Positions 18,414 through 27,686 of a DNA stretch of 64,000 nucleotides are shown here, in pieces; within the stretch, counting starts at the first letter, position 1; the number at the start of each line of letters is the position of its first letter. The DNA comes from an uncultured Pelagibacteraceae bacterium. Lineage in GTDB: Bacteria > Pseudomonadota > Alphaproteobacteria > Pelagibacterales > Pelagibacteraceae. The stretch spans positions 1 through 64,000 of the forward strand of contig CACNIF010000004.1 in assembly GCA_902620465.1 (NCBI GenBank), written 5' to 3'. Both the position numbers and the translations under genes were made by a program. The notes under the pieces were generated by a model. That model was not told the origin of the DNA. It did no database searches and saw only the letters and a program-made list of their open reading frames with translations.

Positions 18414-20198
18414 CTATTTTTTCGTTTTTAAAGAAATGTTCAATTCTTTTAATTGATCATTGCTAACTTCTGAAGGAGCATTCATCATCAAATCTTGAGC
18501 ATTTTGATTCATTGGGAACATGGTAACCTCTCTTATATTTTTTTCATTTGCTAAAAGCATAACTATTCTATCTAAACCTGGGGCGATACCGCCATGTGGA
18601 GGTGCACCATAATTCAAAGCATTTATCATCCCACTAAATTTTTGATCTACTTGGTTCTTGTCATATCCAGCTATAGAAAATAATTTGTACATTAATTCAG
18701 GAATATGATTTCTAATAGCACCAGAGGATAGCTCAATTCCATTACACACAATATCATACTGATAAGCTAAAATTTCGAGGGGTTTGTCAAAATCAATTTT
18801 ATCTATCTCTCCTTGAGGCATCGAGAATGGATTATGACTAAAATTAATTTTTTTTGTCACTTCATCTCTCTCATACATTGGATAGTCGACAATCCAACAA
18901 AATGCAAAAATGTTTTCATCTATTAAATCTAAATCTTTAGCAATTTTATTTCTAGCTAATGATGTGATTGCCTCTAAATCTTTTTCTTTATTACATGCAA
19001 AAAAAATACTGTCACCTATGTTAGCACCTGTTTTTTTCATTAATTCTTCTAATGCTTCTTTAGAAAAAAATTTTCCAACAGGTCCTTTACCATAAACTTC
19101 TTTATCTTTTTCAAAAGTAAAGTAAGCCATACCAGATGCTCCTTGATCTTTGGCCCATTTGTCAATCCCATCAAAAAAACTTCTAGGTTTATTTATTGTA
19201 TTTTTAGTAATTATACATCTTACTTTAGAACCAGATTTAACTAATTTTTTAAAAATCTCAAATTTGACATCGTCCCTAAAAAAGATGTCAGTTATATCAT
19301 TAATTATAAGAGGGTTTCTAAGATCAGGTTTATCTGTTCCATACTTGATCATAGATTCCTTGTAAGGAATTCTTGGAAATTTTTTTTCTAATAATTTTTT
19401 TTTTGAAAAATTTTCAAAAGTATTCACTAAAAGTGTTTCTACTACATTGAAAACATCCTCTTGTTCAACGAAAGACATCTCTAAGTCTAATTGATAAAAC
19501 TCTCCTGGACTCCTATCTGCTCTAGCATCTTCATCTCTAAAACAAGGTGCAATTTGAAAATATTTATCAAATCCTGAAACCATTATTAATTGTTTAAATT
19601 GCTGGGGAGCTTGAGGGAGTGCATAAAATTTTCCTGGATTTAACCTGCTTGGAACTAAAAAATCTCTTGCTCCCTCAGGACTTGATGATGTCAAAATTGG
19701 TGTCTGATATTCTAAAAAACCAAGATTATTCATCTCATTTCTTATAAAGGAAATTACTTTTGATCTGAGAATAATATTTTCATGAATTTTTTTTCTTCTC
19801 AAATCTAAAAATCTATATTTTAATCTAATCTCCTCTGAATATTCTTGATCACTAAATATTGGCATTGGAAGTTCTTTGCATGTTCCTAAAACATTAAAGT
19901 TTTTTATTGCAACCTCTATTTCTCCAGTGTTTATTTCTTTATTAATTGTCTCATCTGATCTGTTAACAACTTCCCCATCAATTTTTACAACTGTTTCAAG
20001 TTGCATTTTTTCAAGAATTGAAAAATTTTGATTTTCTTTATCAATTATACATTGTGTAATTCCATAGTTATCTCTCAAATCAACAAATAAAAGATTACCA
20101 TGATCTCTTTTTTTATTTATCCATCCAGAAAGTAATACTTTTTTACCAACATCTTTTTTTCTTAATTCATCGCAATTATGACTTCTATAAATATTCAA
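18414..20198 (-). CDS. aspS: Aspartyl-tRNA synthetase
   Basis: 594 residues, the bacterial-type class II enzyme. An N-terminal OB anticodon-binding domain (about 1-110, GWINKKRDHGNLLFVDLRD) leads to the catalytic core with motif 2 (FRDEDARADRSPGEFYQLD), a GAD insert, and motif 3 (GGIAPGLDRIVMLL). It charges tRNA-Asp; whether it also charges tRNA-Asn is not visible here. The start is TTG at 20198, supported by a strong AGGAG site just upstream and the family-typical N-terminus. It directly follows the Hda-like gene. Confidence 0.96.
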   Translation of the reverse strand: MNIYRSHNCDELRKKDVGKKVLLSGWINKKRDHGNLLFVDLRDNYGITQCIIDKENQNFSILEKMQLETVVKIDGEVVNRSDETINKEINTGEIEVAIKNFNVLGTCKELPMPIFSDQEYSEEIRLKYRFLDLRRKKIHENIILRSKVISFIRNEMNNLGFLEYQTPILTSSSPEGARDFLVPSRLNPGKFYALPQAPQQFKQLIMVSGFDKYFQIAPCFRDEDARADRSPGEFYQLDLEMSFVEQEDVFNVVETLLVNTFENFSKKKLLEKKFPRIPYKESMIKYGTDKPDLRNPLIINDITDIFFRDDVKFEIFKKLVKSGSKVRCIITKNTINKPRSFFDGIDKWAKDQGASGMAYFTFEKDKEVYGKGPVGKFFSKEALEELMKKTGANIGDSIFFACNKEKDLEAITSLARNKIAKDLDLIDENIFAFCWIVDYPMYERDEVTKKINFSHNPFSMPQGEIDKIDFDKPLEILAYQYDIVCNGIELSSGAIRNHIPELMYKLFSIAGYDKNQVDQKFSGMINALNYGAPPHGGIAPGLDRIVMLLANEKNIREVTMFPMNQNAQDLMMNAPSEVSNDQLKELNISLKTKK

Positions 20199-20861
20199 TT
20201 ATTCTCCTAAGATTTCTTTAACTAAATTTATATTAATAGGTTTTTTTTTTTTTAAACTCATTTCGTCGATCTTATATATAAAATCAAATATTTTACTATA
20301 AGATCTATGAATTCTTTTAACTATGTAATTAAGTAACTTTTTTTCTATTATAATCTGTCGATCTGATAAATTCTTAATTAAAAGTGCAAAAATCAACTCA
20401 TCATCAGGTTTTTGAATATCTTGAATCAAAAAATTTTTTGCTCTTGATTTTAAATCATTTAGATTAAAATTAAACTCAGATATAGATCTATGTGATGTAA
20501 TAATAAGATATTTGTCATTTTGTTCTACAGTGTTGATTAAAGTATAGATTAATTTTTCATTAATCTTATTGTTCAAATTTTCTAAGACAATATTTTGATG
20601 AATATCCAAACTTGACAAATTATCATTATCAAATGTATCAGCGTTAAAGATAACACCTTTAAAATTTTTAATAAAAATATTTACTAAATGACTTTTACCA
20701 GAAAAGTTTTCTCCACAAATATTTACAAGATTTTTTTCCCAATTTGGCCAACTTAGTAAAAAATCGTGGACATGCTTGTTGCTTTTTGACACAAAAAAAT
20801 CACAATCTTTTAGATTTATTTCGTGTGTAAATTTTATAATTTTTTGATCCATATTTCTCAT
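20199..20861 (-). CDS. hda: DnaA-related AAA+ protein (HdaA-like regulator of replication initiation)
   Basis: 220 residues, similar to the ATPase core of DnaA without its DNA-binding domain. A P-loop GENFSGKS lies near residues 44-51, and the sensor-like region SHRSISEFNFNLNDLKSR is present. The Walker B site reads IVLENLNN rather than the usual acidic DD, so hydrolysis may be weak. Hda proteins act with the sliding clamp to switch off DnaA after initiation. ATG at 20861 or 20852 are both possible. It lies between DUF2066 and aspS; in alphaproteobacteria an hdaA gene often follows purM in this way. Confidence 0.78.
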   Translation of the reverse strand: MRNMDQKIIKFTHEINLKDCDFFVSKSNKHVHDFLLSWPNWEKNLVNICGENFSGKSHLVNIFIKNFKGVIFNADTFDNDNLSSLDIHQNIVLENLNNKINEKLIYTLINTVEQNDKYLIITSHRSISEFNFNLNDLKSRAKNFLIQDIQKPDDELIFALLIKNLSDRQIIIEKKLLNYIVKRIHRSYSKIFDFIYKIDEMSLKKKKPININLVKEILGE

Positions 20862-20862
20862 G

Positions 20863-21942
20863 TCATTTGAGCGACCAAATTTTATTTTGTGTATTGAAGT
20901 TATAATCTTTTTCTTCCATTGTTTCTAAAAAGGTACTTGGGGTTCCATTAAAAATTAATTGATAATAAGTGTAATCTTTATCAAACTTAGTTATAAAAAA
21001 ATAATTTATTAAATCAAGATTGTTCAAATTTTTTTCAAAATCAGATAAAAATTCACTATTTTTATTGCTTATTTTAATATTTAATAAGAGTTTTAGTGAG
21101 GTGTTAATTTGATTTATCTTTTTCCAATGATCTTCGTAAACTAACTTTAATTCTTCAATTAATTTATTAACTTGATTTTTATCATTCAAATCTTTTGAAG
21201 GAAAAGACTCATTTTTTATAACTATATTGTTATTGTAAGTTATCCTTGACATAACTCTTAGTCCAACTCTATCTTTAAAGATTAGTGATATAATTGAGTC
21301 ATCTAGATTATATTTTGAAATTATTTCATTAAAATCATATTGTTCAATAATTTCATAATTTTTTTTTATTTGATCCAAATCCTCAAGATCTTCTGTTGGC
21401 AATAAATATTCAATTAAATGTGTTTTTTCTGCATTAATATTCCAATTTTTAAATATTTCATTTTTATCAAAAATTAAAAGATCTTTTTTATTTTCATCTA
21501 TAATTATCGGAATAAATAAGAATTTTTTTCTATTTGGTACTGAAGGAAAAATATTTCTTTCCTCTAGATATTTATAGATTTTTTTTTTATTGAAAGACAC
21601 TCCCAAATTTACATAGTATATTTCTTTTATAAACTTTTCTTCTTGAATAGAAAATGATTCGATCATACCTTTAAGTTCATTTAATTTAATGTTATCTATT
21701 TTGCTTCTATCACTTGAACTTACTATTAATGAAATTAGTTCAAAAAAAGCACGCTCAAACCCCTCATTTATCACTTGATTTTTGTCGAAGTTGGTCTCAA
21801 ATGGTCTAGATATTTCTATATTTTCTATATCAAAGGACTTTGCAAAAATCTTATCTGTGGAAAAAAAAAATATATTTAAGGATAGTAAAACAAAAAAAAT
21901 ATATAAGATTTTAGGTATACTTTTTTTTTTTTTAAATATCAT
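20863..21942 (-). CDS. DUF2066 exported protein
   Basis: About 359 residues from ATG 21942. The N-terminus MIFKKKKSIPKILYIFF, running to about residue 35, is a classic signal peptide, so the protein is periplasmic. The rest shows the DUF2066 pattern (GFERAFFELISLIVSSSD near the start; VSFNKKKIYKYLEERNI). A start 33 bases further upstream would overlap purM and add residues before the signal peptide, so I reject it. Function unknown. In alphaproteobacteria it is usually found, as here, between purM and hda. Confidence 0.8.
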   Translation of the reverse strand: MIFKKKKSIPKILYIFFVLLSLNIFFFSTDKIFAKSFDIENIEISRPFETNFDKNQVINEGFERAFFELISLIVSSSDRSKIDNIKLNELKGMIESFSIQEEKFIKEIYYVNLGVSFNKKKIYKYLEERNIFPSVPNRKKFLFIPIIIDENKKDLLIFDKNEIFKNWNINAEKTHLIEYLLPTEDLEDLDQIKKNYEIIEQYDFNEIISKYNLDDSIISLIFKDRVGLRVMSRITYNNNIVIKNESFPSKDLNDKNQVNKLIEELKLVYEDHWKKINQINTSLKLLLNIKISNKNSEFLSDFEKNLNNLDLINYFFITKFDKDYTYYQLIFNGTPSTFLETMEEKDYNFNTQNKIWSLK

Positions 21943-21953
21943 AATAAAAGTTG

Positions 21954-22982
21954 ATGCGTAAAAATACATTAACATATAAAGAAAGTGGTGTTGACATTAA
22001 TGCTGCTGATAAATTCGTTAAATTCATATCTAACATTTCTACAAGAAAAAAAGGCAAAAAAAAGTTGAATAACATTGGCGGATTTGGCTCGATCACTAAT
22101 ATTCCAAAAAATTTAAAAAATCCCAAAATTGTAGCTTGCACAGATGGAATTGGAACAAAAATTGAGATCGCAAATTTGCTTAATAAATTTAACACTATAG
22201 GAATTGATCTCGTCGCTATGAATGTAAATGATTTGATAGTTCAAGGTGCGAAACCATTATTTTTTTTAGATTATATATCAATCAATAAAATTGATTTATC
22301 AAAGTTAAAATCAATTTTAAGTGGAATTCTAAAAGGATGTAAAATTTCTAAGTGTAATCTAGTTGGTGGTGAAACTGCTGAGATGCCAGGAACATATGCT
22401 AAGAATAAATTTGATATTGCGGGTTTTGCTGTTGGGATTGTTGAAGAAAAGAAAATACTTAATGGAAAAAAAATTAAAAAAGATGACCTAATTTTAGCAG
22501 TTCCATCCAGTGGGTTACACTCTAATGGATATTCATTAGTAAGAAAATTGATATATGTAAAAAAAATAAATATAAATAGAAATAAATTTCTAAAAAAACA
22601 ATTAATTAAACCCACTAAAATTTATGTCAAAGAAGTTTTAAATCTTATTGACAATAATCTTCTTAATGGATGTGCAAACATAACAGGAGGAGGTATAGTT
22701 GATAACTTAAAAAGAATTCTACCAAATAATCTTTATGCTAAAATAAATTTATTTAAGATTAATCCTCTTAAAATATTTAATTGGTTAAAAAATCATAATA
22801 TAAGTGATAAGGAAATGTTGAAAACGTTTAATTGTGGTGTTGGTTTTTGTTTGGTTATAAATCCAAAAAATTTAAGTAAAGTTATAAAATTTTTTCCAAA
22901 GAAATATAAACCTTATGTTATAGGGAAAATGTGTGTTGGAACAAAACAAATCAAATTACATGGTAAAATCAACTGGGATTAA
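21954..22982 (+). CDS. purM: Phosphoribosylformylglycinamidine cyclo-ligase (AIR synthetase)
   Basis: About 342 residues. It has the PurM ATP-site signature ACTDGIGTKIEIA, GIDLVAMNVNDLIVQGAKPLFFLDY and GGETAEMPGTY. It closes the imidazole ring to form aminoimidazole ribotide, step five of purine synthesis. The start is ATG 21954; a TTG directly before it is not needed. It overlaps purN by about 23 bases and is divergent from DUF2066. The other purine genes of this window lie at 41 kb (purF) and 55-60 kb. Confidence 0.96.
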   Translation: MRKNTLTYKESGVDINAADKFVKFISNISTRKKGKKKLNNIGGFGSITNIPKNLKNPKIVACTDGIGTKIEIANLLNKFNTIGIDLVAMNVNDLIVQGAKPLFFLDYISINKIDLSKLKSILSGILKGCKISKCNLVGGETAEMPGTYAKNKFDIAGFAVGIVEEKKILNGKKIKKDDLILAVPSSGLHSNGYSLVRKLIYVKKININRNKFLKKQLIKPTKIYVKEVLNLIDNNLLNGCANITGGGIVDNLKRILPNNLYAKINLFKINPLKIFNWLKNHNISDKEMLKTFNCGVGFCLVINPKNLSKVIKFFPKKYKPYVIGKMCVGTKQIKLHGKINWD

Positions 22983-23541
22983 GAAAAGAACAGCTATTTT
23001 TATTTCTGGTAATGGAAGTAATATGAAAAATTTAGTGAAATTTTCTAAAATAAAAAATGCACCAATTAAGGTTGATTTGGTCATATCCAGTAATAAAAAA
23101 AGTAATGCAATTCAATATTTAAAAAAAAATAAAATTTATTTTAAAATTTTTGAATTTAAACAAAAAAATAAAGATGAAATAAAAATTTTTGACATTTTAA
23201 AAAAAAAAAAAATTCAATTAATTTGTCTGGCAGGATTTATGAAAATACTATCAGGAAGTTTTATTAAAAAATTTAGCGGTAAAATATTAAATATACATCC
23301 ATCACTATTACCTAAATATAAAGGATTAAACACACATGAAAGAGTTATACTCGACAAGGAAAAATATTCAGGTTGTACTGTTCATTTTGTAAACTCAAAA
23401 TTAGACTCTGGAGAAATCATTATTCAAAAAAAAGTAAAGATAAACAAAAAAGATAATCCAAAATCCCTGTCAAAAAAAATCTTAAAACAGGAGCACTTAT
23501 TATATCCAAAAGCTTTAATAAAAATACTTTCTAAGACTTAA
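22960..23541 (+). CDS. purN: Phosphoribosylglycinamide formyltransferase
   Basis: About 193 residues from ATG 22960. SGNGSNMKNL, the catalytic block GKILNIHPSLLPKYKG (Asn, His) and VHFVNSKLDSGEIIIQ (Asp) are the folate-dependent GAR transformylase motifs. It formylates GAR using 10-formyl-THF. An in-frame GTG at 22933 would lengthen the overlap with purM and add residues unlike the family, so ATG is preferred. The last bases overlap the convergent ndk stop. Confidence 0.95.
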   Translation: MVKSTGIKKRTAIFISGNGSNMKNLVKFSKIKNAPIKVDLVISSNKKSNAIQYLKKNKIYFKIFEFKQKNKDEIKIFDILKKKKIQLICLAGFMKILSGSFIKKFSGKILNIHPSLLPKYKGLNTHERVILDKEKYSGCTVHFVNSKLDSGEIIIQKKVKINKKDNPKSLSKKILKQEHLLYPKALIKILSKT

Positions 23542-23941
23542 AAAAGAAATCGATTTCAATTTTTGCATTTTCTACACTATCTGAGCCATGAACAGAATTT
23601 TTATCAATAGATATTCCAAATTTTTTTCTTATTGTGCCTTCAGCAGCATCTTTTGGATTTGTTGATCCCATTAATTCTCTATTAGCCACGATAGCATTTT
23701 CCTTTTCTAGTATCATAACAACTATTGGTCCAGAAGATAAGTAAGCGCATAAATCATTATAAAATGGCTTTATTTCATGAACTTTATAAAATTTTTCTGC
23801 CTCATGTTTTTCAATTTGAATTTTTTTTTCCTGAACAATTTTAAAACCATTATTTAAAAACATCTCTTTAATTTTACCTTCTAAATTTCTCTCTACAGCA
23901 TCTGGTTTAACAATTGATAATGTTTGTTCAATATTATTCAT
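23531..23941 (-). CDS. ndk: Nucleoside diphosphate kinase
   Basis: 136 residues from ATG 23941. QTLSIVKPDAVERN at the start and the active-site His118 in SVHGSDSVENAKIEI are diagnostic. It balances NTP pools by phosphate transfer through the histidine. A TTG four codons upstream is also open, but the ATG gives the usual family start. It overlaps the end of pepA by eight bases and is probably co-transcribed with it. Confidence 0.97.
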   Translation of the reverse strand: MNNIEQTLSIVKPDAVERNLEGKIKEMFLNNGFKIVQEKKIQIEKHEAEKFYKVHEIKPFYNDLCAYLSSGPIVVMILEKENAIVANRELMGSTNPKDAAEGTIRKKFGISIDKNSVHGSDSVENAKIEIDFFFKS

Positions 23942-25391
23942 AACAGTCTTCAATTAATTGGTTTAACAATCTAACTCCATAACCAGTTGCTCCACCTGAA
24001 TTCAATGCTCCTCCATATTTTGAAAAAGCCATTCCTGCGATATCTAAATGCGCCCAAGGAGTTTTATTCAAAATAAATCTTTGTAAAAATTGTGCCGCAG
24101 TTGTTGAGCCTGCACCACCAACATAATTTATATTTTGCATATCAGCATTTTTAGAGTTTATCAATTTATCAAAATTTTTATGTAATGGCATTCTCCATAA
24201 CTTCTCTTCTACTTTTTCACCTGCTTTAATTAATTCATTTGACAGCTTATCATTATTAGAAAAAAGACCTGCATATTCGGAGCCCAAAGAAACTATTATT
24301 GCACCGGTTAAGGTAGCTAAATCTATCATGAATTTGGGTTTAAATTTTTTTTCAGTAAAAGTAATTGCATCAGCTAAAACTAATCTTCCCTCTGCATCTG
24401 TGTTTAGAATTTCTATTGTTTTTCCACTATAAGATTTTACTATATCACCTGGTCTTTGAGCGTTTCCACTAACCATATTTTCCACAAGACCTACTATACC
24501 CACTGCATTAATTTTTGCTTTTCTTAATGCAAGACTTTTCATTAATCCAACAACAGCTGCTGAGCCAGCCATATCATAAGTCATATCCTCCATAAATTTA
24601 GCAGGTTTCAAAGAATATCCACCTGTATCAAAACAAACTCCCTTACCGATAAAAGCTAGGGGTTTAGAATTATTTTTCACCCCTTTCCACTCCATAGTAG
24701 CAAGATATGAACCTCTTATACTTCCTTGCCCTACGCCTAGCAAAGCGTTCATGCCCAGTTTCTTTAATTTTTTTTCATCATAAATATTTATTTTTAGACC
24801 ATATTTTTTTAATGATTTAATTCTTTTTGCATATTCATCGGGGTGTAACACATTACCTGGCTCTGAAACCAAATCTCTTGCGTAAAAAGTTCCTTCCTCA
24901 AGTGCTTTAAACTTCAATTGATCTTTAAGAGAAATATTATTTTTTTTTCCAATAATATTTATATTGATTGATCTTTTTTCTTTTTTTGTTTTATATTTTG
25001 TAAAATTGTAGGATTTAAGCTTCATTCCGTGAAGGAAATATCCAATAAAGTTTTTCGTATTGCTTACAACACTTTCTGAATTAATGAAATAGTGAGAACT
25101 TTTTCCAGAATTAATAAGGCCATAGAGTTCAGCACCTAAATTTTCAATATCATAATTTATGATATTTTTTTTGATTGAAACTAAAATTATTTTTTTTTTT
25201 GAATTTAGATTAAAAACTAACATCTTTTTATTTAAATCACTTGTTTTCAGTAAATCGGATATGTAAGAAAATTCTGAATTTGAAATATATTTCTTAATCA
25301 ATTTTGTATTAAATTTTTCATCTACAAATAAGACCAAATTTGAGGACGTTTTTCCAGCTATGCCCTTTTTAAAGCTTATTTTTATTGACAT
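23934..25391 (-). CDS. pepA: Leucyl aminopeptidase (M17)
   Basis: 485 residues. The M17 signature NTDAEGRLVLADA, the metal-binding GKGVCFDTGGYSLKP and DMAGSAAVVG blocks are intact. This cytosolic two-metal enzyme removes N-terminal residues from peptides, supporting turnover and use of imported peptides. It is divergent from lptF across 82 bases, an arrangement seen across proteobacteria (pepA next to lptF-lptG). Confidence 0.96.
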   Translation of the reverse strand: MSIKISFKKGIAGKTSSNLVLFVDEKFNTKLIKKYISNSEFSYISDLLKTSDLNKKMLVFNLNSKKKIILVSIKKNIINYDIENLGAELYGLINSGKSSHYFINSESVVSNTKNFIGYFLHGMKLKSYNFTKYKTKKEKRSININIIGKKNNISLKDQLKFKALEEGTFYARDLVSEPGNVLHPDEYAKRIKSLKKYGLKINIYDEKKLKKLGMNALLGVGQGSIRGSYLATMEWKGVKNNSKPLAFIGKGVCFDTGGYSLKPAKFMEDMTYDMAGSAAVVGLMKSLALRKAKINAVGIVGLVENMVSGNAQRPGDIVKSYSGKTIEILNTDAEGRLVLADAITFTEKKFKPKFMIDLATLTGAIIVSLGSEYAGLFSNNDKLSNELIKAGEKVEEKLWRMPLHKNFDKLINSKNADMQNINYVGGAGSTTAAQFLQRFILNKTPWAHLDIAGMAFSKYGGALNSGGATGYGVRLLNQLIEDCYE

Positions 25392-25425
25392 TTTTTATAT
25401 ATATGTACTTTAAGTTGTATATTAA

Positions 25426-25453
25426 TTGTAAACTGTTAGACGAAAGATATAAT
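25426..25453 (+). promoter_or_regulatory. Promoter for the lptFGD-surA-pdxA-rsmA run
   Basis: TTGTAA (25426-25431), a 16-base spacer and a perfect TATAAT (25448-25453) stand 20 bases before the lptF ATG. All downstream plus-strand genes to rsmA overlap, so this is likely the main promoter for about 7.3 kb. Assigned by consensus only. Confidence 0.55.
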
Positions 25454-25473
25454 TACTATTTTGTAAGATTTCA

Positions 25474-26616
25474 ATGGAAAAAATATTATTTAGGAAACTA
25501 TTAATTGATTGTTTAATCTTTTTCTCAGTTACCCTTTTTAGTGCAAGTATTATTATCTGGGTATTCCAGGCCGTTAACTTTTTGGACATAATGATAGAAG
25601 ACGGCAGGGACTATTTGGTATATATAAATTATTCATTACTTAACTTTCCAAAAATTGTCAGCAAAGTTTTACCTTTTGTGTTTTTTTTTAGTTTTTTTTA
25701 TGTAATTTCAAAATATGAGTTAAACAATGAATTGATAATATTTTGGAATTTTGGTGTTAATAAAATTCAAATCATAAATTTTTTATTAACTTTTTCAATA
25801 TTTTTAACAATTATGCAAATAACATTAGCTGCATTTGTAGTCCCTAATTCATTGGACAAAGCGAGATCTTTTTTAAGGACATCCTCTGTAAATTTTTTAG
25901 ATAGCTTTATTAAACAAAAAAAATTTAATGATACAATTAAGAATGTTACAATTTATAGTGATGGAAAAGATAAAGATGGAAATCTATTAAATATTTACCT
26001 AAAAAAAGAAGAGAATATTAATAATTTTCAAATTACTTATGCGAAAAAAGGAAAATTTATTGAAAAGAAAAATACTCAATTATTAGTACTTCATGAGGGA
26101 GAGACAATTAATTTTATCAACAATAAAATTACAAATTTTAGATTTTCAAAATCAGACTTCAATCTTAAGAATTTAGAGACAAATACAACGACTTATATAA
26201 AAACCCAGGAGGTGTCTACATCTAAATTAATAAGATGTTATTTGAAACTTAATAACTTAAATTTTTTTAGTTTAGATACTAATAATGTTGTAATTGAAAA
26301 TTGTCTTCCAGCAAATTTAAATAATGTAATTAAAGAATTATACAAAAGGTTTATTGTGCCTTTTTACATCCCGCCCTTAATGTTAACCGTTTTGTTTTTA
26401 TTACTTAAATCTAAAGAAAATATTAATTATTTTAATTACAGAATTTTTATCTTTCTATTTGGATTATTGCTAATCATTTCTTCCGAAATGAGTTTAAGAT
26501 TTATTAAAAATGATATTCTTGAAAATATTAAAATTTCTATAATTCCTATGATTGTAATAGTTTTGATATATTCAATAATTTATTTCAATTTAAATTCTTA
26601 CAAAGAAAAAAGATGA
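25474..26616 (+). CDS. lptF: LptF, LPS export permease subunit
   Basis: 380 residues with six membrane segments, three at each end (about 10-35, 55-78, 95-120 and 285-375), around a periplasmic beta-jellyroll. This is the YjgP/YjgQ permease architecture. With LptG and LptB it extracts lipopolysaccharide from the inner membrane and passes it to the Lpt bridge. It overlaps lptG by four bases (ATGA). Sequence identity is low because of AT drift, but topology and order with lptG-lptD are clear. Confidence 0.92.
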   Translation: MEKILFRKLLIDCLIFFSVTLFSASIIIWVFQAVNFLDIMIEDGRDYLVYINYSLLNFPKIVSKVLPFVFFFSFFYVISKYELNNELIIFWNFGVNKIQIINFLLTFSIFLTIMQITLAAFVVPNSLDKARSFLRTSSVNFLDSFIKQKKFNDTIKNVTIYSDGKDKDGNLLNIYLKKEENINNFQITYAKKGKFIEKKNTQLLVLHEGETINFINNKITNFRFSKSDFNLKNLETNTTTYIKTQEVSTSKLIRCYLKLNNLNFFSLDTNNVVIENCLPANLNNVIKELYKRFIVPFYIPPLMLTVLFLLLKSKENINYFNYRIFIFLFGLLLIISSEMSLRFIKNDILENIKISIIPMIVIVLIYSIIYFNLNSYKEKR

Positions 26617-27686
26617 AGACCTATATAAAATTTTTATGTAAAACCTATTTAAGTTCTTTTTTTTATGTATCATTGATAATGTTTAGTTTAATTTTCATAC
26701 TTAATTTACTAAGTGAATTGGATTTTTTTAAAGATATTAATGTTAATAGCTACTTTCCAATATACTTATCACTTCTTAACTCACCAACTTTTATATTTGA
26801 AATGTTTCCTTTTATTTTTCTTATTTCTACTCAACTTTTTTTTATTACATTATTTAGCAATAATCAGATAAGTATTTTAAAATACTCTGGTCTTAAAAAT
26901 TCAAAAATTTTATTTATAATTAGTTTAATGAGTTTTATTTTAGGCATAATAATCATAACTTTATTTTATAGCTTTTCTTCAAGTTTAAAAAATTTTTATT
27001 TAGACTTAAAAACTAATTATACCTCAGATGGAAAATATCTAGCTGTTATAACTAAAAATGGACTCTGGATTAAAGACGTAGTTGATGACAAAATTTTGAT
27101 AATAAACTCTGTCAAAATAGATCAAAATTTTTTGATTGACGCTTATATTTCTGAGTTTAATAGTAATTTTGAAATTAAGAGAAATATTGTAAGCCCAAAA
27201 ATTGATATATCTAATAAAAATTGGATAATATTTGATGCAAAAGTTTTTGAAAAAAATACAAAAAAAAAATTTGAAACCTTAGAAATGAAAACAAATTTTG
27301 ATTACTTAGTTGTTCAAAGTCTATTTTCTAACTTGTCTTCGCTATCAATATTGGAGCTTTTAGAACTAAGGAAAAACTACAAATCTTTAAATTATTCTCT
27401 GATAGAGATAGATATTCAGCTTTTAAAACTTATCTCTTTTCCAATATATTTGATGCTCATGACTATATTTTCCAGCATAATAATGATGAGTACCAAACAA
27501 CTCAAAAGTTCAATTTTAAAAATTTCAATCGGTTTGTTCTTTTCTGTTTTAATATATTATCTATTTAATTTTTTTAATGTTCTTGGAAAAACAGAAAAAA
27601 TTGATTTATTTAGTTCGGTATTATTACCTATAGTGTTATTAACAATCATAAACTCTTTAATGATCAGAAGGTTTAATGAAAAATAA
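26613..27686 (+). CDS. lptG: LptG, LPS export permease subunit
   Basis: 357 residues with the same layout as its partner LptF: three membrane helices, a periplasmic domain, three helices. MFPFIFLISTQLFF and QISILKYSGLKNSKIL are family blocks at the coupling helix region that contacts the LptB ATPase. It overlaps lptF upstream and lptD downstream, so stoichiometric, coupled translation is likely. lptB is not in the window. Confidence 0.92.
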   Translation: MKTYIKFLCKTYLSSFFYVSLIMFSLIFILNLLSELDFFKDINVNSYFPIYLSLLNSPTFIFEMFPFIFLISTQLFFITLFSNNQISILKYSGLKNSKILFIISLMSFILGIIIITLFYSFSSSLKNFYLDLKTNYTSDGKYLAVITKNGLWIKDVVDDKILIINSVKIDQNFLIDAYISEFNSNFEIKRNIVSPKIDISNKNWIIFDAKVFEKNTKKKFETLEMKTNFDYLVVQSLFSNLSSLSILELLELRKNYKSLNYSLIEIDIQLLKLISFPIYLMLMTIFSSIIMMSTKQLKSSILKISIGLFFSVLIYYLFNFFNVLGKTEKIDLFSSVLLPIVLLTIINSLMIRRFNEK